Assembly: GCA_949287305.1 (NCBI GenBank)
Contig: CASEFX010000009.1
Span: forward strand, 1 to 64,000
Reading direction: 5' to 3'
Origin: an uncultured Sutterella sp.
GTDB lineage: Bacteria; Pseudomonadota; Gammaproteobacteria; Burkholderiales; Burkholderiaceae_F
Length of the DNA: 64,000 nt
Shown: positions 16,727 to 25,334 of the stretch, one piece after another
How positions within the stretch are numbered: position 1 is the first letter of the stretch
How the letters are laid out: the number at the start of each line of letters is the position of its first letter
Notes under the pieces: generated by a model
Told to the model about the DNA's origin: nothing
The model's database searches: none
What the model saw: only the letters and a program-made list of their open reading frames with translations
Position numbers and translations under genes: made by a program

Positions 16727-17284
16727 TCAAAGCAACTGCAGGAATTCGATGAGGCGCTCGGCGTGCGCGACGGAAGCGGCGTTTTGCGCTTCGATCTTTT
16801 CCGGCGACGTACGCATGGCGTAGCTCACGCCGCAGGTGTGGATTTCGCCCGCGTACTCCATGCGGCAGAGGCGGGCGGTCGCCTTGAAGCAGGCGAGAAA
16901 GTCGTCGAGATCGAAGCCTACGGGACCGTCCTTGGCGAAGACCGCCTCCGGGGCGCCCGTCGTGAACGAGAGAACGAGCTTCTTGCCTGCAAGCTTGTCG
17001 CCCTTGCTTCCGTGCGAGAAGCCGTGCACGAAGGTTTCCTCCATCCAGCGCTCGAGAAGCGAGGGCGCGGAATACCAGAAGACCGGGAACTGCAGGACGA
17101 TGACGTCCGCCTTGAGGAGTCTTGCCTGCTCGGCCGCGACGTCGATTCGAAAGTCCGGATAGAGACGGTCGAGCTTCACGATTTTGGCGTCGGGGAGACG
17201 CTCGGCGAGCACTTCCAAAATCTTCTTGTTGGCGACCGAGGCTTCGAGATTCGTGTGGCCGCTGACGACGAGAATGTTCTTCAT
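16727..17284 (-). CDS. Flavodoxin-fold NAD(P)H oxidoreductase (MdaB/KefF-like)
   Basis: 185-residue flavoprotein of the Flavodoxin_2 family, which reduces quinones or similar acceptors with NAD(P)H. It shows the N-terminal strand and loop KNILVVSGHTNLEASVANK, the central VIVLQFPVFWYSAPSLLERWMEE block, and KLVLSFTTGAPEAVF. GGAGGG upstream supports the ATG at 17284, and an 8-residue extension is unlikely. It lies downstream of and in the same direction as the LysR gene, 174 bases away. The physiological acceptor is unknown. Confidence 0.83.
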   Translation of the reverse strand: MKNILVVSGHTNLEASVANKKILEVLAERLPDAKIVKLDRLYPDFRIDVAAEQARLLKADVIVLQFPVFWYSAPSLLERWMEETFVHGFSHGSKGDKLAGKKLVLSFTTGAPEAVFAKDGPVGFDLDDFLACFKATARLCRMEYAGEIHTCGVSYAMRTSPEKIEAQNAASVAHAERLIEFLQLL

Positions 17285-17458
17285 GGGAAAACCCTCCTTA
17301 CTCTGCATTCGCTACGGCGCCGAGAAAACGGCGCCCGCATGATGTCCTCAGAATACACCGATCTTTTGGGTGCGCGAACGGAGACGACGGCACTCTTCCA
17401 ACGTCCGTACAGAGGATGACGGACGTTGAGGAGAGGCTCTTCTGTCGACCTCTCTCCT

Positions 17459-18391
17459 TCACTTTTGCGCGGCCTCGTAACTTTTCGCATGCTCGAACGC
17501 CTGCTCGAGGAATCTACGCAGAACATCGCGGCTCTCTTCGCCGCGGCGCCAGTTGAGCCAGTAGCCGATGTCGCCCTTCTCGTCCGTCATGAGAATGAAG
17601 CGCCGCGTACCGTCGTCGCGGTAGGTCCGAACCATCTCAGTCGTAAAGGTCGGCGCTTGGGACATCATCAGGTCGTGACGGAAGAGGAAGAAGTCCCGAT
17701 AGACGGTCATCTTGACCGAGGGATGCAGGGCCGAGTGAAGACTTCTCTTTTGCCGTGAGAAGGCGCCGTCGAGATCGAGAAAGCAAATCTCGCCCGCCCG
17801 CAGATCCGCCATGCGGGCGCTTCCGTGAAAGTCCGGATCCGCGAGCTCTTCGACGGAGACGCCCTCGATCGTCAGGGCGTCCAAACGGTCGGTCGAAAGG
17901 CTCAGATAGGTTCGGTCGATCGCCCAGAGTTGCGAAGCAATGTCCTCTTCGTTCCACTCCTCCGCCGAAACGACGCAGTCGTAGCGCCCCGAGCGCAGGG
18001 CCTCGGGCGTGCAGTCGTCGGGGACGAGCACGGGCTCGATCGTCACACCCGCGAGCGTCGCCGCGAGTCTCGGCACGAAGTACCAATAGGGACCTGGATC
18101 GCAAAAGGCAATTCGAAGACGAACCTCTTCGCGCGCGAGTTCCCGGGCGGCAAACCGCAACGCTTCTTCGGCGTTCAGTACCGCTTCGGCTCGGGAAAGA
18201 AGCGCCTTCCCCGCCTCCGTCAGGATCATCTGCCTGCGTTCCCGCCGAAAGAGCGCGACGCCCAGGATCTCTTCGAGCCGTCGGATCGACATGGAGAGGG
18301 CCGGCTGGGTGATGTGAAGGGTTTCGGCCGCCTCCGTGAGGGTTCTCGCACGGGCGACGACGAGGAAGTGTTGCAGTTGTCGCGTTTCCAT
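17459..18391 (-). CDS. LysR-type transcriptional regulator
   Basis: 310 residues. The N-terminal winged helix (METRQLQHFLVVARARTL..., core TEAAETLHITQPALSMSIRRLEEILGVALFRR, residues 16-49) is followed by the effector-binding domain. Divergent from the exported hydrolase gene (154-base gap) and upstream of the oxidoreductase gene, so either could be its target. LysR proteins typically repress their own gene and activate the divergent one with a small co-inducer, which here is unknown. Confidence 0.93.
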   Translation of the reverse strand: METRQLQHFLVVARARTLTEAAETLHITQPALSMSIRRLEEILGVALFRRERRQMILTEAGKALLSRAEAVLNAEEALRFAARELAREEVRLRIAFCDPGPYWYFVPRLAATLAGVTIEPVLVPDDCTPEALRSGRYDCVVSAEEWNEEDIASQLWAIDRTYLSLSTDRLDALTIEGVSVEELADPDFHGSARMADLRAGEICFLDLDGAFSRQKRSLHSALHPSVKMTVYRDFFLFRHDLMMSQAPTFTTEMVRTYRDDGTRRFILMTDEKGDIGYWLNWRRGEESRDVLRRFLEQAFEHAKSYEAAQK

Positions 18392-18423
18392 GATCGGCTT
18401 CTTCGTAAAGGTAGTCGAAAAAA

Positions 18424-18523
18424 AAGCATAAGCGAGATTTATATTTCTATCAAGAATTGAGATTATCTTTTCGCCGAAGCCGCGGATAGCATGATGGCAA
18501 ATCCAAAGCGATTCTTATGCTTT
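18424..18523. promoter_or_regulatory. Spaced inverted repeat in the LysR/hydrolase intergenic region
   Basis: AAAGCATAAG at 18424-18433 and its exact complement CTTATGCTTT at 18514-18523 lie 80 bases apart between the divergent start codons. The right copy sits just upstream of the hydrolase ribosome site (TTTGGAGAAC), the left copy near the regulator start. This placement suits paired operator sites for the LysR protein. Function is inferred. Confidence 0.4.
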
Positions 18524-18545
18524 GCCCCCCTTTTTGGAGAACATC

Positions 18546-19724
18546 ATGAATCTTCAGCGACGCAAGTTTTTGGGCGCGGGCCTTGCCGGCGCTCTCGCGA
18601 CCGCCACCGCTACCGCGGCCCATGCGGTCCCCTCGAAGGAAGAAAACGTCATCGCGCTTCGCACGATGGGAAGCTTCGCCTTCGGCGGCACGATCGACCG
18701 TCTTCCCGACGGCACGACCTTCCACGGCGACCACGGTTACGCCCAGTACTACGTGGCGGCGCATTCGCGTACCCTTCCGATCGTGATGTGGCACGGGATC
18801 GGTCAGTCGGGCAAGACCTACGAGTCGACGCCCGACGGGCGCGAAGGATATCAGGCGCTCCTTCCCCGCCGCGACTGGTCCGTCTACATCGTCGACCAGC
18901 CCCGCCGCGGACGGGCCGGCTACACGAACGCGAAGAATTCCGGTCCCGAAATCCCGACGACCGCGAGCGAAGCGGGCGTCTGGAACGCCTTCCGAAACGG
19001 CCTTTGGGTGGCGCCCGGCAAACCGACGATCTATGCCGACTCGCAGTTCCCGGTCTCGGGAGCGGCAGTCGATCAGTTCTTCCGTCAGCAGACTCCGGGG
19101 ACCGGGGATGAACCCTCCACCGCCGAATTTCGCCTCTTCATGGGGAAGACCGGCGCGGCACTTTTTGACCGCATCGGCGACGGCATTCTCATCACCCACT
19201 CGAACAGCGGTCAGTACGGCTGGGAAATCGCGATGGCGACGAAAAAGGTCCGGGCCATCGTCGCCTACGAACCCGGCGCCTGCGCCTTCCCGAACGAAGA
19301 ACCGCCCGCCGACGTACCCGCGAAGACCGAGGCGGTCGCCGCCCGCATGTTCCCGCGCATGGTACCGATGGCGCGCTGGCAGGCCTTGACGAAAATTCCG
19401 ATCCTGATTGTCTTCGGCGACCACATCAGCGACGAACCGAGCGAAATCTTCAACGTCGACGTCTGGCGCATCGCCCGTGAACGCGCCCGTCAGTTCGTCA
19501 AGCAGATCAACGCCCACGGCGGCGACGCGACGCTCATCGAATTGCCGAAGCTCGAGATTCACGGCAACACGCACGCGGCCTTCGCGGACAAGAACAACGT
19601 CGAGATCCTCAACCTCATGACGAAGTGGTTTGCCGAGAAGAAGCTCGACGGCTACGAACGTCCGCATGCGGGCCCCGCGCCGTTGGAACTCCCGATGAGC
19701 ATTCCGCTCGAGACGGCGAAGTGA
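18546..19724 (+). CDS. Exported alpha/beta-hydrolase (esterase-like)
   Basis: 392 residues. The N-terminus MNLQRRKFLGAGLAGALATATATAAHA has a twin-arginine-like RRKFLGAG and a hydrophobic core, with probable cleavage after AHA. The mature part has an alpha/beta-hydrolase layout: VMWHGIGQSGKTYESTPDGREGY, VDQPRRGRAGY, the nucleophile elbow LITHSNSGQYGW (Ser in HSNSG), and a late His in EIHGNTHAAF. Similar proteins are annotated as esterases with unknown substrates. TTTGGAG precedes the ATG. Divergent from the LysR gene, which may regulate it. Confidence 0.8.
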   Translation: MNLQRRKFLGAGLAGALATATATAAHAVPSKEENVIALRTMGSFAFGGTIDRLPDGTTFHGDHGYAQYYVAAHSRTLPIVMWHGIGQSGKTYESTPDGREGYQALLPRRDWSVYIVDQPRRGRAGYTNAKNSGPEIPTTASEAGVWNAFRNGLWVAPGKPTIYADSQFPVSGAAVDQFFRQQTPGTGDEPSTAEFRLFMGKTGAALFDRIGDGILITHSNSGQYGWEIAMATKKVRAIVAYEPGACAFPNEEPPADVPAKTEAVAARMFPRMVPMARWQALTKIPILIVFGDHISDEPSEIFNVDVWRIARERARQFVKQINAHGGDATLIELPKLEIHGNTHAAFADKNNVEILNLMTKWFAEKKLDGYERPHAGPAPLELPMSIPLETAK

Positions 19725-19915
19725 CGCCGAAGCGCCGAAGAACGGCTTGACAAATGGCAATCGAGAGGGAGAGTCCAACGGATTCTTCCTCCGTGCTTTT
19801 CGCGGAGTCCTCGATCGAGGCTGCGGTGCGAAAGATGGTGCGCGCGATCGAAGCGATGCGGTACGTGTGGGGCGCTGACTCGAACAACTTTCTCTCCGAC
19901 GTTACGATTCGAAGT

Positions 19916-19943
19916 TACAGTTTTTGTAGCTACAAAAACTGTA
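19916..19943. repeat. Perfect 28-base palindrome
   Basis: TACAGTTTTTGTAG is followed immediately by its exact reverse complement. It lies in the 280-base gap between the hydrolase and the degenerate M3 peptidase genes, which converge here. In RNA it could fold into a stem with a 4-base loop, but no T run follows in either direction. I see no other gene in 19725-20004. Confidence 0.6.
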
Positions 19944-20004
19944 GGGTTCGTTTGATCGGCAGACATGCCGAGTCTTCGTGTTCAGACCAAGCGCCTCAGA
20001 AAAA

Positions 20005-21816
20005 TTAGGACGCCTCCCGCTCCTTCATAGGCTTCAGGGCCTTCTCAATGCACTTGCGCCAGAAAGTCGGCGACTTCGGATCTTCACCCAACCACCTGCG
20101 GATGAGCTCGTCGGTAGAGAGAAGACCGCTCTCCGCCCAAAACTTTCTGACGCCGCCCTCGGCCTGAGGGTCCTTCTCGAACCGGTCGGCGAGCATGTCG
20201 CCCAATAGATATCCGAAAACATACTGCCAGTCGTAGGCGATCGTTTCCTGTCGGTAGAAATGCGGCTTGTACGCCCAGACGTAACGGTCCGCCCCGGTCG
20301 TCGTATCGCCGAAGTAGTGACGCCACGACGCGTCGGAGAGTTCGTTCAGGGTCCGCACCGAAAGTGCGCCGGCATAGCGCTCGCGGTAAATGTCGCTCAG
20401 GAGCCGATGGCGTGCCGGAATCGTGAGAAGGAAATTCGTCATGCGCGAGAGATCGAGCCAATAGACGGCGAGCCGCAGCGATTGGTTGCCTGTTCCCTCG
20501 GCCTCCCTTCTCAACTGCCGCAAAAGAAGGGCTTCATAAAACTTTCCCGCGATTTCCGTAACGGACAGAGGAAAGAGTCTCGCCGCAGGCGACGCCCCGT
20601 GCAGAAGTCTCAGATGGTGAGCAACACCGAAGAGATGCGCCACGCGCACCTCGCTTTCGAGATTGGGGTAGAAGTGCGTCAGAATCCGCACGGCGCCGAG
20701 CGCAGGCAGGTCGTCGCACCAGGAGCTTCCCGTCTTCGACGCAAAATTTCGACCGTCCACCCAATGCTTTTCGTGAGCTTCGCGCAGAAAGGCGCCGAAG
20801 CTCGGATCAACGTTCTTCGAAGCGGCGAGCAGATCACGCATGTGGTCAATGTAAGAGGAACCGCGCGTCCATAGAGCCCCCGGCAAGGGTGCCGTCAGGT
20901 GACAGGGCGCCGTCTTCGGATCAGGTTCTCCGTCCGGCGTTTTCATCGCCATGCGAGCGCGGAGAGTGACGGAACGGCGAATTTCCGGAAGAGCGTCGTC
21001 CAGGGCTGCCAACATCGCCCGATAGGATTCGACCGACGTTCTTTCACGATGCAGATGCACTTCCGGAAAGCTTTCACCCGACGAGCGCCAGATCGCCACT
21101 CGCAGGCCTGAGATGGCGTTGAGCAAATCGGCAAAGGCGTTCGCATGGGACGCAAACCAGGCGTTCATCGCCTCAAACGTCGTTCGGCGAAGAACGGGAT
21201 CGTCTGAGTTCCTGAGAATCGAAAGGCTCATTCCGAAACTTTGCCGACGGACGTGGCGCCCCGAATCCTCTACGGAAAGCGACATGGTGCTTGTCATGTG
21301 CGTGTGAAGCGCATAAAGAGGCGTCATGGCTTCGCGTACGAGCGCCGCCCCCACGCGCTCTTTCGAAAGAGTGGGCGGCAGAGTCAGCACATAGAGTTTC
21401 CAGCGACGGATTTCCGGATAGACGTCGTAGTTTCGATCCGCCTCGGCATCGCTTCCGGGTTCGGGCAGTGCGCGCACCGCGGCGAAGACCTTCGCGGCCG
21501 CTCGGTCGAGTTCCTCTCTTCTCGCCAAAAGCCGGGACCGGGCCGCAACGCTCGCACCGTCCGTAGGATTGAGTCCGAGATGCGCCCGACAGATCGTAAG
21601 AAGCGTGCGAATGAGGTCCCGTCCCCTTCCATAGAGCCGCAACATCTCTTCCGTGGCCGACGGTCCCGGCGCGTCGGGTGCGAGACGATTAGCGGCGGCC
21701 AGGGCGGAAATCGTCATGTCGAGCGTTTTGGCAAGATCCTCGAAAAGAGGGCTCTGCACGTCGGAGGCGCCGTCAGGCAGCCATTTGGGCAAGTCGAAGC
21801 GTTCCATACCTTTCAT
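20005..21816 (-). CDS. M3-family oligopeptidase homologue with lost zinc motif (pseudoenzyme)
   Basis: 603 residues, a paralogue of the intact M3 peptidase encoded at 23501. The shared C-terminal block (SDASWRHYFGDTTTGADRYVWAYKPHFY, like SEAWRLWYGDTTVETDKWLWAYKLHYY) shows the fold is kept. The zinc motif is not: the intact paralogue has AHELGHAFH, this protein has AHLFGVAHH (residues 394-398 HLFGV). The catalytic Glu and second His ligand are gone, while the first His and the downstream Glu (VTEIAG) remain. It should not be a metallopeptidase. The frame is open and long, so it is not obviously decaying. The start is uncertain among TTG 21825, ATG 21816 and ATG 21807. Divergent from dcuC. Confidence 0.85.
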   Translation of the reverse strand: MKGMERFDLPKWLPDGASDVQSPLFEDLAKTLDMTISALAAANRLAPDAPGPSATEEMLRLYGRGRDLIRTLLTICRAHLGLNPTDGASVAARSRLLARREELDRAAAKVFAAVRALPEPGSDAEADRNYDVYPEIRRWKLYVLTLPPTLSKERVGAALVREAMTPLYALHTHMTSTMSLSVEDSGRHVRRQSFGMSLSILRNSDDPVLRRTTFEAMNAWFASHANAFADLLNAISGLRVAIWRSSGESFPEVHLHRERTSVESYRAMLAALDDALPEIRRSVTLRARMAMKTPDGEPDPKTAPCHLTAPLPGALWTRGSSYIDHMRDLLAASKNVDPSFGAFLREAHEKHWVDGRNFASKTGSSWCDDLPALGAVRILTHFYPNLESEVRVAHLFGVAHHLRLLHGASPAARLFPLSVTEIAGKFYEALLLRQLRREAEGTGNQSLRLAVYWLDLSRMTNFLLTIPARHRLLSDIYRERYAGALSVRTLNELSDASWRHYFGDTTTGADRYVWAYKPHFYRQETIAYDWQYVFGYLLGDMLADRFEKDPQAEGGVRKFWAESGLLSTDELIRRWLGEDPKSPTFWRKCIEKALKPMKEREAS

Positions 21817-21870
21817 CCATTCCAATGCCTCGATTCTGCTTCGAATTCACAGACATACCCAGTAGGTAAC

Positions 21871-21904
21871 AGGGTTAACACCTATATTTATACAGGTTAA
21901 CCCT
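21871..21904. promoter_or_regulatory. Inverted repeat in the pseudo-M3/dcuC intergenic region
   Basis: AGGGTTAAC (21871-21879) is mirrored by GTTAACCCT (21896-21904), and the inner flanks CCT/AGG extend the symmetry. The 16-base AT-rich centre and position between divergent genes suggest an operator. The regulator is unknown. The rest of the gap to 22100 holds no gene that I can support. Confidence 0.45.
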
Positions 21905-22100
21905 AGATCCCTCTGTTTTCTTCGACAAACCCTTCCAAACAAACCCTTCTTCAGGCCCATTCAAGAGCCTAAAGAACAAGGGTTTACCCCAAGCACTCAG
22001 ATTACGTTCCCTTGCCGCTCTTACGTGCCGAAGGAGTTGCCGCTCAGAATGGCGACAGAACAAACACGCATCCCGTGCGTGTAAACACAAGGAGACTTTC

Positions 22101-23492
22101 ATGGCCGGCATCATTTTCGGATGCATCATGCTCATCCTCGTGGGATGGGCCATCCTGAAGGGCAAATACGCTCCCTTCATCCTCTTTGCGAGCGGCGTCG
22201 CGATGCTGCTCTTTTCCGTCATCTTCGACACCGGGTCCTTCATGCCGAAGAAGGCCCTGCCGACGGGGAACGACTACCTCAACATCATCGAGTTCATTCG
22301 TTACTCGTTCTCGAACAATCTCTCGAACCTCGGCCTTCTCATCATGACGATGGTGGGCTTTGCGTCCTACATGACGCACATCGGCGCGAACGACGCGTTC
22401 GTGAACATCGCGATCAAACCGCTCTCGCTCATCAAGAGCCCCTACGCCCTCGTCTTCCTCGCCTTCCTTCTCGGCAAGGCCGTGTCGATGGTGATCACCT
22501 CGGCCGTGGGCCTGGGCGTTCTGTGTCTCGCCCTGATGGGGCCGGCCCTCGCGGCGCTCGGCATGAACAAGAAGACCATCGCCGCCGTCTTCGTCACTTC
22601 GGGCGCGGCTTCGATGGTGCTTTTGGGCGGCTCCACCGCCGCTTCGGCCAAGGCCTGCGAACTTTCGATCCTTGACTACGTCTTCATCTACAAGATCCCG
22701 GCCGCCCTCCCGACCGTTCTCGTCATGGGCATCGCGCACGTCTTCTGGCAGCGCTACCTCGACCGCAAGGAAGGCTGGATTCCGTCCGAACACCTGGGCG
22801 AAAAGCTCGTCTTTGAAGGCGACGACGTGAAGCGTCCCTCGACGGCCGCTCCGAAGATCTACGCGGTCCTTCCCTTCCTTCCGATGGTCTTCGTCGTGGT
22901 CTTCTCGCAGTACTGCATTGAGTCCATCAAGCTCAACATCACGACCCTCATGCTCTTCTGCGTGACGATCGCCATGATCTGCGAAGCGATCCGCTGGCGC
23001 GGCAACATCGACAAGCTCGGTGCCGGCCTCAAGGCCTTCCTCATGGCGATGGGCAAGTCCTGCTCGGGCGTCGTGGCGCTCGTTATCGCCGCGGGAGTCT
23101 TTGCGACGGGCTTCAAGGCCCTCGGCATGATCGACGCCATCGTGAGCCTCGCCACGAGCGTGGGTGCGGGCGGTCTCGGGATGTCGATCCTCTTCGTCGT
23201 CATCACGACGCTCGTCACGATCATCGCGGGTTCGAACGGCGCCTCCTTCTATCCGCTCGTCGAAATGGTTCCGCACATCGCCAAGAGCATGGGCGTCAAC
23301 CCCGTGATGCTCGTTCTTCCGATGCATCAGGCTTCGACCATCGCCCGTCCTCTCTCTCCGGTGGCCGGCGTGGTCGTGGCGATCTCCGCCATGTGCAAGA
23401 TGAGCCCGCTGGAACTCGTGAAACGCGCTTCCGTGCCCTCGATCCTCGGCCTCATTTCGCACCACATCTTCGTCTTCTGGCTTTCGATCTGA
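22101..23492 (+). CDS. dcuC: Anaerobic C4-dicarboxylate carrier, DcuC family
   Basis: 463-residue membrane protein with about 12 hydrophobic segments. The family marks are GMNKKTIAAVFVTSGAASMVLLGGSTAAS and the C-terminal IAGSNGASFYPLVEMVPH...MHQASTIARPLSPVAGVVVAISAMCKMSPLELVKR. DcuC exports succinate or exchanges it for fumarate or malate during fumarate respiration. AAGGAGA precedes the ATG. The M3 peptidase gene follows after 8 bases, so amino-acid or peptide fermentation and dicarboxylate flux may be co-expressed. The exact substrate cannot be fixed from sequence. Confidence 0.88.
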   Translation: MAGIIFGCIMLILVGWAILKGKYAPFILFASGVAMLLFSVIFDTGSFMPKKALPTGNDYLNIIEFIRYSFSNNLSNLGLLIMTMVGFASYMTHIGANDAFVNIAIKPLSLIKSPYALVFLAFLLGKAVSMVITSAVGLGVLCLALMGPALAALGMNKKTIAAVFVTSGAASMVLLGGSTAASAKACELSILDYVFIYKIPAALPTVLVMGIAHVFWQRYLDRKEGWIPSEHLGEKLVFEGDDVKRPSTAAPKIYAVLPFLPMVFVVVFSQYCIESIKLNITTLMLFCVTIAMICEAIRWRGNIDKLGAGLKAFLMAMGKSCSGVVALVIAAGVFATGFKALGMIDAIVSLATSVGAGGLGMSILFVVITTLVTIIAGSNGASFYPLVEMVPHIAKSMGVNPVMLVLPMHQASTIARPLSPVAGVVVAISAMCKMSPLELVKRASVPSILGLISHHIFVFWLSI

Positions 23493-23500
23493 GGTAAATC

Positions 23501-25303
23501 ATGACGAACGCAAAGATTGACCTCATGGCGCCCGAGTGGCAGATGGAGGACGCATACGGCGACATTCGCTCGCCCCGCTACGAAGCGAGCGTCGCCGACG
23601 CCCTCGAAGCGGTGAAGAGCCTGGAAACTGATACTGTCGTCACGCGCGAAAACGTTGCGGAACGCCTCGCTCTCTACGACCGCGCCGTCACGCTCCTCTC
23701 GTCGCTCGCTTCCTTTGTGAAGTGCACGGGCGCCAAGGACGGCACGGACGAGCGCGTCCCCGCCGAAAACGCTCGGCTCGCCGAAATTGCGGCGCGCCGC
23801 GATCGTGCGGCGAACACGCTCTTCGCCTTCCTCGAAACGCTTCCCGCCGAGGATTCCCTCTGGAAGACGTCTCCCCTCAGCGACTGGGCCTTCGTCGTGT
23901 CGGAGCGCCGTCACGACTGGCACAAGGCCCTTTCCGAGGCTGAGCGCGACTGGCTCGCTTCGTGGAAGACTCGTTGCTTCACGCCGCTCGGGGACCTCTT
24001 CAAGACCCTGCAGCAGGGCGTCGACTTCGAAGCGGAAAATTCCGCAGGCGAGAAGGAACGCATCCGCGCCGCCAAGCTCATTTCGGTGATCAAGGGCGCG
24101 CCCGACCGCACGCTTCGTCGTTCCGTCTTCGAAGGGATCGACAAGACCTATTCGAAGCAGGGAGCGCTTCACGCCGCGCTCCTCAACCAGCTTCACGGCA
24201 TGCGCCTTTGCGCCTTCGACCGCGCGGGCGTGGCGCCGCTCTCCGTCTCGCTCGCCCAAAACCGCATGAGCGAAGAGGCTCTTCACTCCATGCGCGAGAC
24301 GATCCTCTCGCACATCGACGAAGTGCGGGAAGCCGTGACGCTTCGCGCCCCCTATTTCGGAGAAGAGAAGCTCCACGTCTACGACCTGATGGCTCCGGCC
24401 CCGGTCGCGACGAAGGCGGCTTCCGCCATTCCCTATCCGGAAGGGATCGCAATCGTCAAGAAGGCTCTCGGAACGGTCTCCCCCGAACTCTCGGGCTTCA
24501 TCGACACGATGCTCGAAAACCGCTGGGTCGACGCGAAGCCCTCGGAAAAGAAGATCGGCGGGGCCTTCTATTCGCGCTTCAACGAATTCCGCATTCCGCG
24601 TGTCTTCGCTTCCTACACGGGAACGATCACGACGGTTCTGCAGCAGGCCCACGAATTGGGTCACGCCTTCCATTACTGGATGATGCGCGATCTGCCGGTC
24701 GTGCAGACGGAATTCCCGATGACGCTCACCGAAACGGCGAGCACCTTCAACGAAGCCGTTCTGCGCCACCACCTGCAGGCCGAAGCGCTCGCGAAGAACG
24801 ACCGCGAAGCGCACTTCGGGATGCTCTGGCAGGAACTGCGCAGCGCCGCCAACTTCCTCATGAACACGATGGTCCGCATGGACTTCGAGCTCGCCTACCT
24901 CGAGGAACGCCGCCGCGGGATCGTTTCCGTACAGCGCGCCTGCGAGCTCATGAGCGAAGCCTGGCGCCTCTGGTACGGCGACACGACGGTGGAAACGGAC
25001 AAGTGGCTGTGGGCCTACAAGCTCCACTACTACAAGACCGACCAGCTCATCTACAACTACCCGTACACCGTGGGCTACCTCCTCTCGCAGGGGCTCATGG
25101 CCGAGTGGCAGGAAAGGGGCAACGCCTTCTTCCCCTTCTACAAGGCGATGCTGCGCGATACGGGTCGGATGACGCTCGACGAAATCGTCGCCAAACACTA
25201 CGGATTCGACGCCACGAAGAAGGAATTCTGGGAACGCTGCGTCGCGGCGCCCCTAGGCTTCGTGCGCGAATTCCGCAACCTTTACCCTCACCCGGTTCAT
25301 TGA
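23501..25303 (+). CDS. pepF: M3 family oligoendopeptidase (PepF-like), catalytically intact
   Basis: 600-residue cytoplasmic zinc peptidase cutting short peptides. The complete motif HELGHAFH starts at residue 384 (His384, Glu385, His388), with the third ligand Glu411 in LTETAS. The C-terminal YGDTTVETDKWLWAYKLHYYKTDQLIYNYPYTVGYLLS carries substrate-binding Tyr and His residues. No signal peptide. Starts 8 bases after dcuC. Its degenerate paralogue lies on the other side of dcuC, pointing to duplication and divergence. Confidence 0.93.
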   Translation: MTNAKIDLMAPEWQMEDAYGDIRSPRYEASVADALEAVKSLETDTVVTRENVAERLALYDRAVTLLSSLASFVKCTGAKDGTDERVPAENARLAEIAARRDRAANTLFAFLETLPAEDSLWKTSPLSDWAFVVSERRHDWHKALSEAERDWLASWKTRCFTPLGDLFKTLQQGVDFEAENSAGEKERIRAAKLISVIKGAPDRTLRRSVFEGIDKTYSKQGALHAALLNQLHGMRLCAFDRAGVAPLSVSLAQNRMSEEALHSMRETILSHIDEVREAVTLRAPYFGEEKLHVYDLMAPAPVATKAASAIPYPEGIAIVKKALGTVSPELSGFIDTMLENRWVDAKPSEKKIGGAFYSRFNEFRIPRVFASYTGTITTVLQQAHELGHAFHYWMMRDLPVVQTEFPMTLTETASTFNEAVLRHHLQAEALAKNDREAHFGMLWQELRSAANFLMNTMVRMDFELAYLEERRRGIVSVQRACELMSEAWRLWYGDTTVETDKWLWAYKLHYYKTDQLIYNYPYTVGYLLSQGLMAEWQERGNAFFPFYKAMLRDTGRMTLDEIVAKHYGFDATKKEFWERCVAAPLGFVREFRNLYPHPVH

Positions 25304-25334
25304 GACCGGCTCACCCACATGGAGACTCTTTACC

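Noticed and set aside
19754..20008. 84-codon plus-strand frame after the hydrolase gene
   Set aside because: No ribosome site, no recognisable domain, contains the 28-base palindrome, and overlaps the next gene's end.
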